Translations under genes and position numbers: made by a program | Shown here: piece by piece, positions 60,530-64,000 of the stretch | Numbering within the stretch: the first letter of the stretch is position 1 | How the letters are laid out: every line of letters begins with the position of its first letter | The notes under the pieces: model-generated | Databases searched by the model: none | Seen by the model: only the letters and a program-made list of their open reading frames with translations | What the model was told of the DNA's origin: nothing | DNA from: DATBGO01 sp963785765 | Lineage (GTDB): Bacteria > Actinomycetota > Actinomycetes > Streptosporangiales > Streptosporangiaceae | DNA length: 64,000 nt | Reading direction: 5' to 3' | NCBI GenBank assembly: GCA_963785765.1 | Contig: CAWAWM010000002.1 | Coordinates: forward strand, 806,001-870,000

Positions 60530-60856
60530 TCAGCCGGCTGACCCGCCGGCGACCTCGTAGGACCACAGCTCGCTGCTGACCCCGACCGGGGCCGACGGCT
60601 CGCCACCGCTGCGCTCGGCGGCGGAGCGGTGCCCGTGCCCGAACGCGGGCGAGTGCAGCCACGCCTCGAAGGAGGCCTGGTCCCGCCAGCGGGTCACGAC
60701 CAGCCAGGTGGTGCGCTCGTCGGTCGGCTTGAGGAGCTCGAAGCCCTCGAATCCGTCCTGGCTGTCGACGGCACCGGCCCGGGCGGCGAACCGGCGGGCG
60801 AGCTCGTCCCCGCTGTCGGCTGGCACCGTAATCGCGTTAATCTTCACGACGGTCAT
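60530..60856 (-). CDS. Antibiotic biosynthesis monooxygenase-fold protein (haem-degrading MhuD/HmoB-like)
   Basis: A 108-residue ferredoxin-like-fold protein: VVKINAITVPADSGDELARR, FAARAGAVDSQDGFEGFELL, KPTDERTTWLVVTRWRDQAS and FEAWLHSPAFGHGHR. Asn7 and the Trp and His residues in these motifs correspond to the catalytic Asn, Trp and haem-ligand His of IsdG/MhuD enzymes, though the family is diverse. The convergent KaiC-like gene ends 5 nt away. A dimeric haem-handling or monooxygenase protein is likely. Confidence 0.82.
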   Translation of the reverse strand: MTVVKINAITVPADSGDELARRFAARAGAVDSQDGFEGFELLKPTDERTTWLVVTRWRDQASFEAWLHSPAFGHGHRSAAERSGGEPSAPVGVSSELWSYEVAGGSAG

Positions 60857-60905
60857 GCGCTCGATGATGCCAGCCGGCCTGCCCGCCGCGGTGGCTGACC
60901 GCCGG

Positions 60906-61889
60906 TCAGCGGGCCTCGAAGATGCGGCGCGGGGTATCGACGAGCATGGCCGTGATCTGCTCCTCGGTCACCCCGTGGTCACGGATGTAGGGCAGCACCT
61001 CGTCGCCGATGTGCAGGTAGTGCCACTGCGTCAGGATCGGCATGACGGCCGGGTCGATCCAGTCGATGTAGCAGGACGCGTCGTGGGACAGCACGATGCT
61101 GTCGGCGTAGCCACGCCGGCACATCTCGACCAGCGTGTCCGCCCGGGCCTCGAAGGTGGTCTCGGTGTTGATGCCGAACCGGTCAAAGCCCAGCACGAAG
61201 TCGGCCTCGGCCAGCTTGGCCAGGTGATCGCAGTCGGTGGTGTCGCCGCTGTGGCCGAGCACCACCCGGTTAGGGGCCACGCCTTCCTCATCGCAGAGCA
61301 CCCGCTTGACTTCCAGCCCGGCCTGGGACGCCGGGTGGGTGTGTACGGTGACCGGCACGCCGGTCTCCAACTGCGCCTTCCCGATGGCCCGCATCACGCG
61401 CTCGACACCCGGGGTCATGCCGTACGCGTCAATGGCGCATTTCAGCATGCCCGCCCTGACGCCGGTGCCGGCGATCCCGTCGGTGATGTCCCCGACGAAC
61501 ATGTCCACCATCGGGTCGGGTACTTCGGTGCCGAGCGCCTCGTTCAGCGCGGGGCCGCGGAAGGCGAAGAAGAACGGGGCGCTCTCGTAGGTGTAGATAC
61601 CGGTCGCGACGATGATGTTGAGCTCGGGCACCCGCGCGGCGACGCGCTGGATCCGCGGGATGTAGCGGCCGAGCCCGACGACGGTGGGATCGACGATCGT
61701 CTTGACGCCCTGCGCGGCGAGCGCGCCCAGCTTGCCGGCCGCGTCGGTAACGCGGCCTTCCTCGTTGCCCCACTCCTGCGGATAGTTCTGCTGGACGTCG
61801 GTGGTGAGGCTGAAGATGTGCTCGTGCATGTAGGTCCGGCCCAGCTCGGCCGTATCGATGGGGCCCAGAACGGTTGGTATCTGGCTCAT
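60906..61889 (-). CDS. Phosphotriesterase-family metal-dependent hydrolase
   Basis: A 327-residue TIM-barrel amidohydrolase of the PTE/lactonase group. Metal ligands: HxH in RTYMHEHIFSLT, Lys in AGMLKCAIDAYG (normally carboxylated), His in VTVHTHPASQAG and VVLGHSGDTTDCDH, Asp in IVLSHDASCYIDW. All expected ligands are present. Members are often lactonases (including quorum-quenching enzymes) or phosphotriesterases; the natural substrate cannot be chosen here. It is divergent from an APC-family permease. Confidence 0.92.
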   Translation of the reverse strand: MSQIPTVLGPIDTAELGRTYMHEHIFSLTTDVQQNYPQEWGNEEGRVTDAAGKLGALAAQGVKTIVDPTVVGLGRYIPRIQRVAARVPELNIIVATGIYTYESAPFFFAFRGPALNEALGTEVPDPMVDMFVGDITDGIAGTGVRAGMLKCAIDAYGMTPGVERVMRAIGKAQLETGVPVTVHTHPASQAGLEVKRVLCDEEGVAPNRVVLGHSGDTTDCDHLAKLAEADFVLGFDRFGINTETTFEARADTLVEMCRRGYADSIVLSHDASCYIDWIDPAVMPILTQWHYLHIGDEVLPYIRDHGVTEEQITAMLVDTPRRIFEAR

Positions 61890-62015
61890 GGTGCCTGCCT
61901 ACCCTCTGGCGTCGCTGACGCCGACTTCGCCAGTACATCGGAACCCGGCTCTCTTGTCATCTCCAGAGCGAGGAACGATCATCGGTGCATGACCTGAGTA
62001 ATGGGTGAGGTGGTT

Positions 62016-63536
62016 ATGGCTGCGGTCGTGCAGGGTGAAATTGTCGCGCAGGAAAAGGCCAAGCTGCGTAAGGTCCTCCGGCGATTCGATCTGGTCCTGT
62101 TCACGGCCTGCGCCATTGTGGGCCTGGACAGCGTGGCCTTCGCCGCCGAGGCGGGCGCTCAGGCGATCACCTGGCTGGTGATCTCGCTGGCGCTGTTCCT
62201 GGTCCCTTACGGGATGCTGGTCGCCGAGCTGGGCTCGGCATTCCCGGTGGAGGGCGGCCCGTATGAGTGGGCGAAGATGTCCTTCGGCAGGCTGGCCGGA
62301 TCGATTACCGCGGTGCTCTACTGGCTGTCGAACCCGATCTGGGTCGGCGGGACGCTGTCCGCCACCACCATTGCCACCCTGAACGACTTCGTGCTGCACA
62401 AGCCGCTCGGAACGACGGGCGAGATAATTGTCGGCCTGATCTTTACCTGGCTCACCGTGGGAACGGCCATTGTCGCCTTCAGGTACGGGAAATGGGCGCC
62501 TAACGTCGGCACGTTCGTCAAGATCGGCGTCATCGCGATCTTCACGGTCCTGTTCATCGTGTTCCTGGTCCAGCACGGCCTGCCGGCCGGGGTGTCCACC
62601 GCCGCTGACCTGAAGCCCTCGGTGAACGGCTTCCTGACCGTCATCGGGGTGCTGGTGTTTTTGTGGGTGGGCTTCGAGCTGTCCAACGGCGCATCCGAGG
62701 AAATGCACAACCCACAGCGGGACGTGCCGCGGATGATCGTGCGATCCGGGGCGATCGGCGCGGTGCTGTACGGCCTGGCGATCGTCGGCATCATCCTGGT
62801 GATCTCCAAGGCCAACCTGTCCAGCGTGTCGGGCTTCACCGATGCCTACAAGGCGGTGGCGGCCGGCCTGCACTCCCACGCGCTGGACGTGACGTTCGGG
62901 ATCCTGATCATCGTCACCCTGATCGGCAGCGGCTCGGTCTGGCTCGAAGGCGCTGATCGCACGCAGGCCATCGCCGCGCTCGATGGTGCGGCCCCGGCCT
63001 GGATGGGCAGGTTCGCGAGCTTCGGAACGCCGATCGCCGTCAACCTGACGTCGGGGGTGATCGCCTCGGCGTTCGTGTTCTTCGTGTTCCTGATCACGAA
63101 GGGGAGCCTGGCCAATTTCTTCTCGGTGATGATCGCGCTGGTGATCTCGACGACCTCGCTGAGCTACGTGTTCGTCTTCCCCGCGCTGGTCAGGCTGCGG
63201 CACAAGCATCCAGACGTGCCGCGCCCCTACCGGGTGCCAGGCGGACTGGCCGGGGCCTGGATCGTCGCGATCATCACTGAGCTGTTCGTCCTGGTGACGG
63301 CGGTCACGCTGCTGTGGCCTGGCGCGATCAATGCGCTATTCGGCCAGTCCTACTCGGTGCAGAGCAGCTGGGGCGTGTCGCGGGTCTTCTTCGAGTCGGT
63401 CACCCTCGGCGCGCTGGCCGTCATGGTCGCGATCGGCGTGGCGTTCTGGGCCATCGGCACCGGAGACCGGCGGCATGGCCTGACCGGCGAGGCCGAACTC
63501 TACGCCGGGACGAGCGCGCCAGGGAGCCGGGGGTAG
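62016..63536 (+). CDS. APC-family amino acid permease
   Basis: Secondary transporter of about 506 residues with twelve predicted membrane segments, starting KLRKVLRRFDLVLFTACAIV. It shows FPVEGGPYEWAKMSFGRLAG (the conserved APC PxxGGxY element), the NPIW region, VLVFLWVGFELSNGASEEMH (a conserved Glu), then DVPRMIVRSGAIGAVLYGLA and a C-terminal RLRHKHPDVPRPYRVPGGLA. ATG 62016 with GAGG 5 nt upstream is preferred to ATG 62001. Divergent from the phosphotriesterase gene by 126 nt, so they may share regulation; substrate is not predictable. Confidence 0.92.
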   Translation: MAAVVQGEIVAQEKAKLRKVLRRFDLVLFTACAIVGLDSVAFAAEAGAQAITWLVISLALFLVPYGMLVAELGSAFPVEGGPYEWAKMSFGRLAGSITAVLYWLSNPIWVGGTLSATTIATLNDFVLHKPLGTTGEIIVGLIFTWLTVGTAIVAFRYGKWAPNVGTFVKIGVIAIFTVLFIVFLVQHGLPAGVSTAADLKPSVNGFLTVIGVLVFLWVGFELSNGASEEMHNPQRDVPRMIVRSGAIGAVLYGLAIVGIILVISKANLSSVSGFTDAYKAVAAGLHSHALDVTFGILIIVTLIGSGSVWLEGADRTQAIAALDGAAPAWMGRFASFGTPIAVNLTSGVIASAFVFFVFLITKGSLANFFSVMIALVISTTSLSYVFVFPALVRLRHKHPDVPRPYRVPGGLAGAWIVAIITELFVLVTAVTLLWPGAINALFGQSYSVQSSWGVSRVFFESVTLGALAVMVAIGVAFWAIGTGDRRHGLTGEAELYAGTSAPGSRG

Positions 63537-63550
63537 CGGCCGCGAATCGC

Positions 63551-64000
63551 TCAGTCCGCGGTATCGGGCGGACGGCCGCCGACCCGGGTGACGATCTCGC
63601 TGGCGAGATCACGGAGCTTCATGTTGCGGTTGTTCGACGCCCGGCTCAGCGTCGCGAACGCCGCCTCGGGCGTGCAGCGTGACTCAGCCATCACGATGCC
63701 GATGGCATGATCGATGACGGCCCGGGAGCGCAGCGCCTGCTCCAGCTGGGCGGCCAGCTCACGGGCCTGCGAATAGCGGCTGACCACCACGATGGCGGCG
63801 GCGGCCGGCGCGGTCAGCAGGGCGACCAGCCCCTCATCCAGCTGGTCGAAACCGTCAGGTTCATGGCTGGACAGGTTCAGGGCGCCCAGCGGGCGGCCGG
63901 ACAGGCTCAGGCCGGCGGCCAGGTAGCTGCGCAGCCCCATTTCCTTGGCCAGGCTGGTGAAATCCGGCCACCGCTGCTCGGCCTCGGCCAGGCTCCACCG
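63551..64000 (-). CDS. GAF-ANTAR transcription antiterminator, N-terminus beyond the window
   Basis: The frame runs to the window end; about 150 residues are visible. The GAF-like part includes FTSLAKEMGLRSYLAAGLSL and GRPLGALNLSSHEPDGFDQL. A helical linker (YSQARELAAQLEQALRSRAV) leads into the ANTAR RNA-binding domain IDHAIGIVMAESRCTPEAAF with ATLSRASNNRNMKLRDLASE and IV. ANTAR proteins bind paired hairpins in nascent RNA to prevent termination. It is convergent with the permease gene (14 nt between stops). An internal ATG at 63940 is not the true start. Confidence 0.9.
   Translation of the reverse strand, partial: RWSLAEAEQRWPDFTSLAKEMGLRSYLAAGLSLSGRPLGALNLSSHEPDGFDQLDEGLVALLTAPAAAAIVVVSRYSQARELAAQLEQALRSRAVIDHAIGIVMAESRCTPEAAFATLSRASNNRNMKLRDLASEIVTRVGGRPPDTAD

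Noticed and set aside
1..64000. CRISPR arrays, insertion sequences, rRNA and tRNA genes
   Set aside because: No direct repeats with unique spacers, transposase motifs, or rRNA/tRNA signatures were recognised anywhere in the window.

Overview
The window is very GC-rich with dense G/C third positions. It carries mycothiol synthesis (mshA), the carD-ispF-cysS-rlmB core, senX3-regX3, an LmeA-type DUF2993 protein, DUF3618/DUF4235 envelope proteins and a GAF-ANTAR regulator. This points to a soil-type actinomycete (Actinomycetota), probably filamentous. No rRNA, tRNA, CRISPR array, insertion sequence or prophage is visible. All assignments are read from translated sequence and recognisable motifs; no database was searched.

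Layout. 0-4.5 kb is the mycobacterial-like locus ybjN / mshA (leftward) and gpmA - senX3 - regX3 (rightward). 4.5-6.2 kb holds a copper-chaperone-like lipoprotein and a membrane-anchored thioredoxin-like protein. 6.5-13.6 kb is the carD-ispF-cysS-rlmB core, lacking ispD and interrupted by a repeat-rich DUF2637 protein and homogentisate dioxygenase. 13.6-18.4 kb has a putative papain-like protein, a DrrAB-type drug exporter with a divergent TetR repressor and a striking operator array, and a PPK2 polyphosphate kinase. 19.4-24.7 kb has an L,D-transpeptidase, a polar amino-acid ABC transporter and a secreted hydrolase. 24.8-31.4 kb pairs an FHA-FHA-ABC exporter with a divergent membrane Ser/Thr kinase carrying a beta-propeller, followed by DUF2993.

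31.4-39 kb contains DinB and DUF4032 proteins, a small secreted protein, a duplicated winged-helix regulator, an unknown membrane protein and transketolase. 39-41.6 kb is a tight envelope operon (holin-like, DUF3618, DUF4235, YihY) ending in a stand-alone domain that resembles part of phage prohead proteases. 41.7-51.7 kb has a TetR-controlled membrane protein, several hydrolases, a STAND NTPase divergent from a membrane protein, and a zinc alcohol dehydrogenase. 51.7-57.7 kb has a DUF3516 helicase, an aldo/keto reductase and a phytoene-desaturase-like oxidoreductase. 57.7-60.5 kb is the most unusual unit: a STAS protein divergent from a MerR/pseudo-receiver fusion translationally coupled to a double-domain KaiC-like ATPase. 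The right end has a monooxygenase-fold protein, a phosphotriesterase-family hydrolase, an APC permease and a truncated GAF-ANTAR regulator.

Two features recur. At least five otherwise normal genes (mshA, the thioredoxin-like gene, the DUF2637 gene, rlmB, transketolase) are split by a single frameshift, four of them with the same +1 sense. Short exact tandem duplications (15-65 bp) are common, often just after stop codons or inside low-complexity coding regions. The frameshifts suggest draft-quality indels, since several of the genes are normally essential; the duplications look biological.
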